DNA of 64,000 nt from Hymenobacter sp. BT188 (GTDB taxonomy: Bacteria; Bacteroidota; Bacteroidia; Cytophagales; Hymenobacteraceae): assembly GCF_014333585.1 (NCBI RefSeq), contig NZ_JACSCW010000002.1, positions 62,001-126,000 on the forward strand. Reading direction: 5' to 3'. Below, one piece after another: positions 46,333 through 54,679 of this stretch. The number at the start of each line of letters is the position of its first letter. The stretch's first letter is position 1. The notes below the pieces were generated by a model. The model saw only the letters and a list, made by a program, of their open reading frames with translations, was not told the origin of the DNA and made no database searches. A program made the translations under genes and the position numbers.

Positions 46333-48378
46333 ATGAATCCCACTCCCGCCCATCGTGCCCTTCTCAATGCTCTCGCTGATACATTTATTCCCAGCATTGA
46401 AGGCAAAACTGAGAAGGCAGAGTTCTGGGCCCAGCGTGGCTCCCAGGGCATAGACGTCGACAAAGCTTTTGCCGCTATTTCGGCTCAACCGGAAGGGGCT
46501 CAGCAGGAGTTTAAGCAACTACTGAAGCTGCTGGAAAACCCAGCTTTAGGACTGACTTGGTTTGGGCCACTCAAACCCTTTGTGCGTCTGGATGCGGCCC
46601 AGCGCCAGCAGATGCTCCAAAGCTGGGCGGGAAGTAATGTACCACAGCTGCGCAAAGGCTTTCACGCGCTTCGCAAGCTGCTTACATTTCTTTTTTACGG
46701 CTCGTCATCGGCGGAAAAAAGCAATGCTACCTGGGCGGCACTGGGCTACCCCGGCCCACTTCCCGATGCAGTAGTTGACTCTTCAAAACCTCTCAAAACC
46801 CTGCGCCCCACCACCGACGTCACCTACGACTGCGACGTGCTGGTGATAGGCAGCGGAGCTGGCGGCGGGGTAGTCGCGGCTGAGTTGGCTGTGGCTGGCC
46901 ACGACGTTTTGATGCTCGAAAAAGGCCCTTACTGCCACGGCTGCGATTTCACCCAGCGCGAAGTAGACATGATGGGCCAACTCTATGACGCCCGCGGCGC
47001 GCTCTGCACCCAAGATGGCGGCGTGGCTTTATTGGCTGGTAGCTGCTTGGGCGGCGGCACTACCGTCAACTGGGCCGGCTCATTTCGCACTCCCGATTAT
47101 GTGCTGGAAGAGTGGGCTAAAGAGCACCAAGTGCCACACTTCACATCCGCCGAATTCAAGAGCAGCCTCGATGCCGTTAGTCGCGCCCTGAGTGTAAACA
47201 CTGACTACACTCGGCACAATGGTCAGAACCAAGCTTTACTGGAAGGCTCGGCTAAGCTAGGGCAGAGCACCAAGCTGATTCCAAGGAACGAAAAAGGCCT
47301 CACCGATTCTGAGGAACACTTTCGAGGCCTTGGCTACACGACCCTCGGCGACCGGTACGGCATCAAGCAAGGCACTTTAAACACCTACTTGCCCCAGGCT
47401 TTCGCCCACGGCGCCCGCCTACTGGCCGATACCCGCGTGGAGCGCGTGACGGTGCAGGCCGGCCAAGCTACTGGTGCCGAAGCCGTGCACACCACTTCCG
47501 ACGGCAAGCAAGTACGCGTAACGGTGCGGGCGCGGCGCGTGGTGGTATCCGGAGGCGCCATCCAGACGCCGGCGCTGCTCCTGCGCAGCGGTTTGCGGCA
47601 CCCACACCTTGGCCAGCACCTGCACTTGCACCCCACGGTGGCTGTTTCAGGGCTGTATCCGCAACTGATAAATCCGTGGCACGGGCCGAGCATGTCGGTA
47701 GTAAATGACTGCTTTACGCGCCTCGATGGCACCAACTTCGGGGTGAAGCTAGAAACGCCCCCCGCCCACGCTGGCCTGATGGCCATGGTGCTGCCCTGGC
47801 AATCGGGCGAGCAGCATAAGCAGTTGATGCTGAATGCCGCCCATCTCGGCAACTTCATTGTACTGACCCGCGACCGGGATGGTGGCCGTGTAACAATTGA
47901 TCAGCACGGGGCTCCACTGGTCGACTATGTACTCAGCGCTTTCGACCGCAACACGATGCTGCGAGGCGTGCGTGCCGCCGCCGAAATTCATGTGGCGGCT
48001 GGGGCGCATACGGTGTATTTGCCTCACGGTACCCTGCCCACGCTCCACGCTCAAAACGGTGTGATACAAAACCCGGAAGTGTTGGAGAAGCTGCCGCACT
48101 TAGGCTGGAAACCGAACCAGTTCAGCTTATACAGCGCCCACCAGATGAGCACTTGCCGCATGGGCGGCGTGCGCGCAACGCACCCATTGGCGCCCAGCGG
48201 CGAAACTTACGAGGTTAGCAACCTGTACGTGGCCGATGGCTCGGCCTTTCCCGCCTGTAGCGGCGTCAATCCCATGCTGACTATTATGGCGCTGGCCCAC
48301 TATACTGCTCAGGAAATAAAGGCTGGATTGGTAGCCAACGGCGAAAAAACGAGGCCACAGCTGGCCGTTAGTGAGTAG
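46333..48378 (+). CDS. GMC oxidoreductase, long-chain-alcohol oxidase-like
   Basis: A 681-residue FAD enzyme. Residues ~1-140 form a helical domain (HRALLNALADTFIPSIEGK, LTFLFYGSSSAEKSNATWAALGYPGP) as in plant long-chain fatty alcohol oxidases. This is followed by the FAD motif DVLVIGSGAGGGVVAAELAVAGHDVL, GSCLGGGTTVNWAGSFR, GGAIQTPALLLRSGL and the C-terminal SAHQMSTCRMG with the catalytic His region and ADGSAFPACSGVNPMLTIMALA. It would oxidise alcohols to aldehydes, fitting the aldehyde dehydrogenase gene just upstream. ATG at 46333 is preferred to a TTG two codons earlier. Confidence 0.88.
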   Translation: MNPTPAHRALLNALADTFIPSIEGKTEKAEFWAQRGSQGIDVDKAFAAISAQPEGAQQEFKQLLKLLENPALGLTWFGPLKPFVRLDAAQRQQMLQSWAGSNVPQLRKGFHALRKLLTFLFYGSSSAEKSNATWAALGYPGPLPDAVVDSSKPLKTLRPTTDVTYDCDVLVIGSGAGGGVVAAELAVAGHDVLMLEKGPYCHGCDFTQREVDMMGQLYDARGALCTQDGGVALLAGSCLGGGTTVNWAGSFRTPDYVLEEWAKEHQVPHFTSAEFKSSLDAVSRALSVNTDYTRHNGQNQALLEGSAKLGQSTKLIPRNEKGLTDSEEHFRGLGYTTLGDRYGIKQGTLNTYLPQAFAHGARLLADTRVERVTVQAGQATGAEAVHTTSDGKQVRVTVRARRVVVSGGAIQTPALLLRSGLRHPHLGQHLHLHPTVAVSGLYPQLINPWHGPSMSVVNDCFTRLDGTNFGVKLETPPAHAGLMAMVLPWQSGEQHKQLMLNAAHLGNFIVLTRDRDGGRVTIDQHGAPLVDYVLSAFDRNTMLRGVRAAAEIHVAAGAHTVYLPHGTLPTLHAQNGVIQNPEVLEKLPHLGWKPNQFSLYSAHQMSTCRMGGVRATHPLAPSGETYEVSNLYVADGSAFPACSGVNPMLTIMALAHYTAQEIKAGLVANGEKTRPQLAVSE

Positions 48379-48480
48379 GTTTTGGTAAGCAGAGCCAGGA
48401 CATTTATATGTGGCAGGAGGGAGGAGATGGCCATTTGCCGAGTTTTCGCGTATGCAGGGCACACTCCTACATTTTGTCCC

Positions 48481-48918
48481 ATGCGTTCCGCCCCCTTCTT
48501 CCTTGCTCTGGCCTTGCTGATGGCCACTACGTTTAGCTGTGCCCGTCGCAAAAAGGCGAACATTCCTAATGCCCCCACAACGACCACCGCTGCCCCGGCA
48601 CCTGCTCCGGCTGCGCCCGTAGAGCGTCGTGCCGCCCGCGACCTGACCGACGTGATGACCGACGAGCTAAAACTGCTACCCGATCAGCAAGTGAAGGTGC
48701 GCGCTATTCTGACCTCTACTGTGGAGCAGGTGAATGAAGCTCAGAAAAAGCACGGCGCCGACCGTACGGCTTTAATGACTGACTTGAAGGCCATTAATGC
48801 TCGCTCAGAAGGCCAGCTCAAACAGGTTCTCACCCCTACCCAATACCAGCAGTATCAAACCAAAAAGCGGGCTATGCAAGCCGAAATGCAATCCCGTAAG
48901 TCGGGTGGTGGACGCTAG
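48481..48918 (+). CDS. Small lipoprotein with helical LTxxQ-like motif
   Basis: The 145-residue protein starts at 48481 with a lipoprotein signal (LLMATTFSC); an upstream open frame lacks one. A Pro/Ala/Thr linker is followed by helices ELKLLPDQQVKVRAILTSTVEQVNEAQKKH and SEGQLKQVLTPTQYQQYQTKKRAMQAEM. The LTPTQYQQY segment resembles the LTxxQ motif of Spy/CpxP-type periplasmic chaperone-like proteins. Function by that similarity is tentative. Confidence 0.65.
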   Translation: MRSAPFFLALALLMATTFSCARRKKANIPNAPTTTTAAPAPAPAAPVERRAARDLTDVMTDELKLLPDQQVKVRAILTSTVEQVNEAQKKHGADRTALMTDLKAINARSEGQLKQVLTPTQYQQYQTKKRAMQAEMQSRKSGGGR

Positions 48919-48971
48919 AAAGATTTTGGGCTGTTAAGGTCTAAAGCAATACAAATGCAATACAGATAGTT

Positions 48972-49064
48972 GGTCATGCAGAGCGGAGCGAAGCATCTCG
49001 CGTGTTTAGTTGTTTAGCTTGGCAATGTCAGCACGCGAGATGCTTCGCTCCGCTCTGCATGACC
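48972..49064. repeat. Dispersed intergenic palindrome, copy R5
   Basis: GGTCATGCAGAGCGGAGCGAAGCATCTCGCGTG pairs with CACGCGAGATGCTTCGCTCCGCTCTGCATGACC, perfect over ~32 bp, with a centre of ~28 nt. Confidence 0.9.
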
Positions 49065-49077
49065 GTTTTGATAAGTG

Positions 49078-49124
49078 TTCAAGAAAAAGCCCCCCAGCGT
49101 AATGTTGGGGGGCTTTTTCTTGAA
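49078..49124. terminator. Terminator hairpin with paired GCCCCCC words
   Basis: TTCAAGAAAAAGCCCCCCA pairs with TGGGGGGCTTTTTCTTGAA, with a short spacer. Confidence 0.85.
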
Positions 49125-49411
49125 TGATAGTTTCGCGCACCATTAGTCTTATACAGCTAAGGCGCTGACAGCTAATATTTTGAAAATATATTGATTTCAG
49201 CAATTATACTTCCATCTCTCGAGGCAACCGTTGGTCTATTCTAAGCATCTTTTGAGTTGCTGGATACATCTATAGAAAAGTAAAGCCGCTGGTTATCAGA
49301 GCTTATCTATAAATTAATACAACACATTCTTTGAATTCTAAAGAAAAGTATTCTACTTTGTATTGCCCACTACTAGGTTAGGCACTTAACCCGGTTTTTG
49401 CTCTTCCTGTT

Positions 49412-50128
49412 ATGATTGAGTTGCGCGATATCCGTAAAAGCTACGAAGTAGGTCCCAACCGACTAACCGTCCTCAAAGGCATCGACCTACACATACGGGA
49501 AGGGGAGTTGGTAAGCATTATGGGCTCGTCGGGGTCGGGGAAGAGCACCTTGCTCAACATCCTCGGTATTCTCGACGACTACGACAGCGGCGAGTACCGG
49601 CTGGCAGGTAACCGCATCGACCGCAACCTCTCGCAGACGCGGGCCGCGCAGTATCGCAATCAGTTTTTGGGCTTTGTATTTCAGTCGTTTAACCTGCTGA
49701 GCTTCAAAAACGCCATGGAAAATGTGGCGCTGCCGCTTTACTATCAGAAAATAGGGCGCAAGGAGCGCAACCGTATGGCCTTGGAATACCTCGACCGCGT
49801 GGGCCTGCTCGATCGCGCCGACCACTTGCCCAGCGAACTGTCTGGGGGACAAAAACAGCGTGTAGCTATTGCCCGCGCCCTTATTAGTCAGCCCAAGCTC
49901 ATCCTGGCCGACGAACCCACGGGCGCCCTCGACACCCACACTACCCAGGAGGTGATGGACATTTTCAAGCAGGTAAATCGGGAAGGCATGACCGTCATCA
50001 TTGTGACCCACGAAAACGACATTGCCGCCCAAACAAGTCGCGTGATTCGGGTGCGCGACGGCCTGGTGATAGACGATGAACAAAGCACTGATGAGGAGAT
50101 GCTGGCTTCCCAGCGCTTCATCAGCTAG
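49412..50128 (+). CDS. ABC transporter ATP-binding protein (MacB/LolD type)
   Basis: The 238-residue ATPase shows Walker A GSSGSGKST, Q-loop QSFNLLSF, signature LSGGQKQR, Walker B LILADEPTGALD and the H-loop VTHE. The spacing and NLL.F motif fit the MacB/LolD subgroup (tripartite efflux or lipoprotein transport). It is the first gene of a same-strand run with two FtsX-type permeases and a HlyD-like adaptor (to 54578), so it most likely powers a MacAB-like export pump. Confidence 0.95.
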   Translation: MIELRDIRKSYEVGPNRLTVLKGIDLHIREGELVSIMGSSGSGKSTLLNILGILDDYDSGEYRLAGNRIDRNLSQTRAAQYRNQFLGFVFQSFNLLSFKNAMENVALPLYYQKIGRKERNRMALEYLDRVGLLDRADHLPSELSGGQKQRVAIARALISQPKLILADEPTGALDTHTTQEVMDIFKQVNREGMTVIIVTHENDIAAQTSRVIRVRDGLVIDDEQSTDEEMLASQRFIS

Positions 50129-50209
50129 ATCACAAAGCATCGGCTTCGCTAAGCTGAATATCTGCTCACTTCTTCCCTCTAAACACGAACGACCTAACCT
50201 TTCTGAGCT

Positions 50210-50731
50210 ATGAAAAAGAACTTACTGATTTGGGTACTGCTACTGCTGGTAGGCACCGCCCAGGCCCAGGTTACGACCAACGTGGCGAAAAATGTATCCG
50301 GGAATGTAGACAAGCAGGCGTTGTCCAAGCAGATAACTCAGCTAATGCGCAACCCAAAGAAGCCGCATCAGGACTTGCAGTTTGCGCTCAGTGGCTGCCA
50401 CGCCCAGCAGATCATTCGCGATAACAAAGCCGATGTGGAGATGTCGCAGCCGGTGTCGGTGAGCTATAGCAAGGGTGATTCGGGCTGGGGCGTGAAGCTC
50501 AAGGACGGCGTGTTTGAAATGAAGCTGGACTTTGAATGGGCTGACGTAACCGGCTTAAGCTATGAGGCAGAAACCGATGACGACAACCAGAAATATTACG
50601 AGCTGAAAATAAAACGCCAGAAAAAGGGCGGCGACAGTATCACCTTCGACTTACCCTTATACACTACCAACGAGACAGTGGTAAAGAACGTGATGCAGCG
50701 CCTGGAAAAAGTGCGCCAAAGCTGTAAATAA
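50210..50731 (+). CDS. Secreted protein inside the ABC operon, unknown function
   Basis: The 173-residue protein has a signal peptide (LLIWVLLLLVGTAQAQ). The mature part is beta-rich (VSVSYSKGDSGWGVKLKDGVFEMKLDFEWADVTGL, YYELKIKRQKKGGDSITFDLPLY) with two Cys (SGCHAQQ and the C-terminal SCK) that could form a disulfide. I do not recognise the family. Placement between the ATPase and the first permease suggests a periplasmic accessory to the pump. Confidence 0.62.
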   Translation: MKKNLLIWVLLLLVGTAQAQVTTNVAKNVSGNVDKQALSKQITQLMRNPKKPHQDLQFALSGCHAQQIIRDNKADVEMSQPVSVSYSKGDSGWGVKLKDGVFEMKLDFEWADVTGLSYEAETDDDNQKYYELKIKRQKKGGDSITFDLPLYTTNETVVKNVMQRLEKVRQSCK

Positions 50732-50824
50732 GCCAGAAAAAGCCCCCCGGCATGCAGCCTGTCGTCTCGTCAAGAGCACAGATAAGTTAACTCCTTACTA
50801 CCTCATAAATCAGCACCAAAAGCC

Positions 50825-52066
50825 GTGTTTGACGTTGATAAGTGGCAGGAAATTCTGGGCACGATGCGCCGCAACAAGCTGCGCACCTTCCTGACTGCGT
50901 TTGGGGTATTTTGGGGGATTTTTATGCTGGTGCTATTGCTGGGCGCAGGCAAGGGAATGGAGAACGGTATCTTCAAAGAGTTCGGTGCCGGCGCTCGCAA
51001 TAGCTTGTATATCAGTGGCGGTAAAACGTCTATTCCTTACAATGGCCTCAAGCCTGGCCGCGAAATCAAGCTCACCAACGTTGACCAGGAAGCTATTCGC
51101 CGTCAGGTAGATGGCGTGGAATTGCTGGCTACCCGCAACCGGCTTTTTGGCGAGTACACCATCATGCGGGGCACCAAAAACGGCTCGTATCAAGTGTTTG
51201 GAGCCAGCGCCGACTTCTTCGACTTGAACGGCGAGGTGCTGCATTCAGGCCGCTTGCTGAATCCGATGGACGTGATTGAGCGGCGCAAAGTGATGATTCT
51301 GGGGGAGAAGGTGCGCAAGGTGTTGTTTGGTGATGAGCCGGCCCTAGGCGAATACGTGCAGGTGAAGGGCGTTTTCTTCAAAATAGTGGGCACCTTCACC
51401 AACACCCAAAACCAAGGCCGTAGCGAGGAACGGGCGTACACGCCATTCAGTACCTTCCAGACAACGTTCAATCAGTACAATCAAGTGCAGCTTTTTGGTC
51501 TAACCTCGCAGCCAGGTATTCCAGTAAAGCAGGTAGAAGACCAAGTACGTGTGCTACTAGCCACTCGCCACAAGTTTGACCCTGCCGATAAGGAGGCGCT
51601 CGACTTAGAAAACAACGAGGAGGAAGTACAACGTTTTCAAGGCTTATTCACTGGTATTAAGCTGTTTGTATCCATTATTGGCGTGCTTACGCTAGTGGCG
51701 GGCGTGGTAGGCGTGAGCAATATCATGCTCATCATTGTACAGGAGCGCACCCGCGAAATAGGGGTGCGAAAGGCCTTGGGTGCTACCCCTTGGAGCATTA
51801 TCAGCATGATTCTGCAAGAGTCGGTAGTCATTACAGGCTTGTCAGGCTACCTGGGGCTGCTGGCCGGCGTGGCTGTGCTCGATGCGGTACGCTATGCACT
51901 GGACCAAGCCGGCGGTACTACGTCCTACTTCGATCGGCCGGAAGTAGATGTGACAGTGGCCGTTAGCGCGATTATCCTGCTGGTAGTTGCCGGAGCCATA
52001 GCTGGTTTGGTACCCGCCATGAAAGCGGCCAATGTGAAACCAATTGAAGCTTTAAGAGCCGAATAA
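50825..52066 (+). CDS. MacB-type ABC transporter permease 1
   Basis: The 413-residue protein (GTG start) has one N-terminal membrane helix (LTAFGVFWGIFMLVLLLGAGKG), a large periplasmic MacB_PCD-like domain and three C-terminal helices of the FtsX domain (FVSIIGVLTLVAGVVGVSNIMLIIVQERTREIGVRKALGATPWSIISM). This is the mechanotransmission-type permease used by MacAB and LolCDE. It is similar to the following gene, implying a heterodimeric pump. A lone AAAAGCCCCCC word lies just upstream at 50736. Confidence 0.93.
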   Translation: MFDVDKWQEILGTMRRNKLRTFLTAFGVFWGIFMLVLLLGAGKGMENGIFKEFGAGARNSLYISGGKTSIPYNGLKPGREIKLTNVDQEAIRRQVDGVELLATRNRLFGEYTIMRGTKNGSYQVFGASADFFDLNGEVLHSGRLLNPMDVIERRKVMILGEKVRKVLFGDEPALGEYVQVKGVFFKIVGTFTNTQNQGRSEERAYTPFSTFQTTFNQYNQVQLFGLTSQPGIPVKQVEDQVRVLLATRHKFDPADKEALDLENNEEEVQRFQGLFTGIKLFVSIIGVLTLVAGVVGVSNIMLIIVQERTREIGVRKALGATPWSIISMILQESVVITGLSGYLGLLAGVAVLDAVRYALDQAGGTTSYFDRPEVDVTVAVSAIILLVVAGAIAGLVPAMKAANVKPIEALRAE

Positions 52067-52126
52067 AAGCCCCCCGGCGCCTTCTCAACGATTCACGAAA
52101 CTGGAGCCTAGTATTCCCTCAACACC

Positions 52127-53368
52127 ATGTTCGATCTTGATAAATGGAGCGAAATCTGGAGCACCGTGCGGCGGCACAAGCTGCGCACGGGGCTGACGGC
52201 GTTCGGCGTGTTTTGGGGAATATTTATGCTGGTCGTGCTGCTGGGCGCAGGCAAAGGCTTCCGTAATGGGGTAGAGCAGGAATTTAACGTAGCTAAAAAC
52301 GCCATTTTCGTCTGGACACAGCGCACCAGTGTTCCTTACATGGGTCTGAAGGCGGGACGGTTCATCCAGCTCACCAACGACGACGTGCGGGCCATTGAGC
52401 GCCAAGTGCCGGAGGCCGCTTTCATCTTGCCGCGCTGCGAGCTGCATGGCACATTTACAGTGCAGGTGCCGCCCAAAAGCGGGGCGTTTACGGTGAAGGG
52501 CGAGTATCCTGGCTACCCCGCCATTCAGGCCTTGAATCTGCAGAAAGGCCGCTTTGTGAATGAGATGGACATTCGGGAGCGGCGTAAGGTGGCCATTATC
52601 GGCGACCGGGTGGTGGATGTGCTCTTTATGGGGGCCGACCCTATGGGTAAGTACATCAATATCAAGGGTATTTACTTCCGCGTGGTGGGCGTGTTCAAAG
52701 GTACTGGCCGACCCGAAGAGGCCCAGCAGAATGCGCAAACCATCTTTGTGCCGCTGACTACGCTGCAAATTGCTTTCAACCAAGTAAATAAGGTAGACTA
52801 CTTCGCCTTCATTCCAAAGCCCGGCATTCCGGCCGCCATCGTGGAAACGAAGGTGAAAGAAGTGCTGCGGCGTCAGCACAAAGTAGCCCCCACCGACGAC
52901 CGCGCTTTCGGCTCGGCTAATGTGGAGGAAGAATACGCCCGTGTGCAGGGCCTGTTTACGGGTATTTCGGGCTTTAGCTGGCTCGTGAGTATTGGGACTA
53001 TTCTGGCCGGTATTATCGGTGTGAGCAACATCATGCTGATTGTGGTGAAGGAGCGCACCAAGGAAATCGGGATTCGGAAGGCGCTGGGAGCTACTCCCTT
53101 TAGCATTGTGAGCCTGATTGTGCAGGAAAGCATTGTGCTGACGGCCGTGGCCGGTATGGTAGGGCTACTGGCCGGCACTGCGCTGATGGCTGGTATCAAT
53201 AACCTAATTGCGGGTGAGCAGATGAGCTTTTTTGCCAATCCTCAGGTGGATGTCGGCGTCGCCCTCACGGCTATTGGGCTGCTGGTGTCGGCCGGTGCGT
53301 TGGCTGGGTTGGTGCCCGCCACTATTGCTGCACGCGTGCAGCCGGTGGTGGCTTTGAAAGATGAGTAA
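52127..53368 (+). CDS. MacB-type ABC transporter permease 2
   Basis: A paralog of the previous gene, also 413 residues with the same order: N-terminal helix (LTAFGVFWGIFMLVVLLGAGKG), periplasmic domain and FtsX domain (GTILAGIIGVSNIMLIVVKERTKEIGIRKALGATPFSIVSLIV). The two differ mainly in the periplasmic part, as expected for subunits of a heterodimer facing different contacts. The gap to the first permease is 60 bp and holds one AAAAGCCCCCCGGC word. Confidence 0.93.
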   Translation: MFDLDKWSEIWSTVRRHKLRTGLTAFGVFWGIFMLVVLLGAGKGFRNGVEQEFNVAKNAIFVWTQRTSVPYMGLKAGRFIQLTNDDVRAIERQVPEAAFILPRCELHGTFTVQVPPKSGAFTVKGEYPGYPAIQALNLQKGRFVNEMDIRERRKVAIIGDRVVDVLFMGADPMGKYINIKGIYFRVVGVFKGTGRPEEAQQNAQTIFVPLTTLQIAFNQVNKVDYFAFIPKPGIPAAIVETKVKEVLRRQHKVAPTDDRAFGSANVEEEYARVQGLFTGISGFSWLVSIGTILAGIIGVSNIMLIVVKERTKEIGIRKALGATPFSIVSLIVQESIVLTAVAGMVGLLAGTALMAGINNLIAGEQMSFFANPQVDVGVALTAIGLLVSAGALAGLVPATIAARVQPVVALKDE

Positions 53369-53373
53369 CGATT

Positions 53374-53427
53374 GGCCTCATCCCCTCGCCCCTTCTCCTA
53401 GGGGAGAAGGGGCGAGGGGATGAGGCC
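53374..53427. repeat. Perfect 25-bp inverted repeat within the ABC operon
   Basis: GGCCTCATCCCCTCGCCCC... at 53374-53398 pairs perfectly with 53403-53427 around a 4-nt loop. There is no T-tract, so it is not a standard terminator; it may tune expression of the adaptor gene or be a mobile palindrome like the one at 41.8-42.1 kb, which has a similar composition. Confidence 0.75.
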
Positions 53428-53462
53428 TCCACCAGAACAACAAACTCAATTACACAACACCC

Positions 53463-54578
53463 ATGAAACGCTTCTTCCTCGCTCTCTTAGTGGTATTGCT
53501 GTTGGCTGGTTTCGGCTGGCTAGGCTACTATTTCTACCGCCAAGCCAACGTTGACCCCATTGTGTACAAAACGGAAAAGCCGTTTGTAGCGGATATTGTG
53601 AAGAAAACAGTGGCCACGGGCAGCATTGTGCCGCGGCGGGAAGTTTTGATTAAGCCCCAGGTGTCGGGGATTGTGGAGGAGTTGTATGTGGAAGCGGGCC
53701 AGCCCGTAAAGGAAGGTCAACTCATTGCCCGCATTCGCACTGTGGCCAACGCTGCTAGCGTCAACGCCGCCCAAACTGGTATTCAGGCCGCGCGCATTGC
53801 CCTGGAAACCAGCAAAACCGAGCTGGATCGGCAGCAAAAGCTTTATGACCAAAAAGTAATTGCTCAGCAGGAATACCTACGCTTTCTGAATGATTATCGG
53901 GCGAAGAAGCAAGCCTTAGACGCGGCCGAAAGTAACCTCCAGATTGCCCAGCGTGGCGCCTCCCGCAACACTGGCGGCTCTTTGAACCTAGTGCGTTCTA
54001 CCATCACAGGGCTTCTGCTGGATGTACCGATCAAAGTGGGCGCGTCGGTAGTGGAGCGCAACAACTTCAACGAGGGCACCACCATCGCCTCCGTGGCCGA
54101 TATGAAAAGCCTCGTATTTGAGGGCAAAATCGACGAGAGCGAAGTGGGCAAAGTGCGCGAGGGCATGGACCTAAATCTGACGATCGGGGCGCTGGAAAAC
54201 CAGGCGTTTCCGGCCACGCTCGAATATATTGCCCCTAAAGGTGTGCTCGAAGAAGGCGCTATTAAGTTTCAGGTACGCGCCCGCCTCAACCTCAAGCCCG
54301 GCCAGTTCCTCAGGGCCAACTACTCGGCCAACGGTGACATCGTGCTAGGTCGCCGCGACGACGTGCTGGCCATTCGCGAAAGCCTGTTGCAGTTTGGCAA
54401 AGTGAACAAAGACAGCGTGTTCGTGGAGATAGAAAATGCCCCCCAGCAGTTCCAGAAGCGCATGATCAAAACGGGTTTATCGGATGGTATCAACGTTGAA
54501 ATCGTGTCGGGGCTGAGTAAGGAGGACAAGGTGAAAGTGCTGGGCCCACCGGTTGAGGACGAGAAGAAAAAGTCATAA
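53463..54578 (+). CDS. HlyD/MacA-like periplasmic adaptor protein
   Basis: Membrane-fusion protein of 371 residues that would link the inner-membrane permeases to an outer-membrane channel. It has an N-terminal helix (FLALLVVLLLAGFGWLGYYFY), a lipoyl/barrel domain split by a coiled-coil hairpin (AAQTGIQAARIALETSKTELDRQQKLYDQKVIAQQEY), the second lipoyl half (STITGLLLDVPIKVGASV) and a beta-barrel/membrane-proximal part (FQVRARLNLKPGQFLRANYSANGDIVLG). No TolC-like gene is in the window. Confidence 0.93.
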   Translation: MKRFFLALLVVLLLAGFGWLGYYFYRQANVDPIVYKTEKPFVADIVKKTVATGSIVPRREVLIKPQVSGIVEELYVEAGQPVKEGQLIARIRTVANAASVNAAQTGIQAARIALETSKTELDRQQKLYDQKVIAQQEYLRFLNDYRAKKQALDAAESNLQIAQRGASRNTGGSLNLVRSTITGLLLDVPIKVGASVVERNNFNEGTTIASVADMKSLVFEGKIDESEVGKVREGMDLNLTIGALENQAFPATLEYIAPKGVLEEGAIKFQVRARLNLKPGQFLRANYSANGDIVLGRRDDVLAIRESLLQFGKVNKDSVFVEIENAPQQFQKRMIKTGLSDGINVEIVSGLSKEDKVKVLGPPVEDEKKKS

Positions 54579-54607
54579 GACGCCAGTAGGTATTGTGAAT
54601 GGTATAG

Positions 54608-54651
54608 AACGGCGCTACAAGGGTAAAACTCTTACCCCGGTGGCGCCGTTT
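54608..54651 (+). terminator. Terminator-like hairpin after the ABC operon
   Basis: AACGGCGC pairs with GGCGCCGTT and an inner GGGTAA pairs with TTACCC; TTT follows. Imperfect, but in the right place to end the operon. Confidence 0.6.
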
Positions 54652-54679
54652 GCACACCACTACTTACTTCCCCCTCGCT

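Larger units (their letters stand above)
48919..49411. other. Long intergenic region with palindrome R5, terminator and A/T-rich promoter area
   Basis: 493 bp before the ABC operon. It holds palindrome R5 (48972-49064), a terminator (49078-49124) and then ~280 bp of very A/T-rich DNA with scattered TTTG/TACTTTG boxes (for example TACTTTG near 49363), likely the operon control region. No ORF or RNA gene recognised. Confidence 0.5.

Noticed and set aside
53374..53427. Transcription terminator in the ABC operon
   Set aside because: A perfect hairpin but without T-tract and inside an operon; called a palindromic repeat instead.
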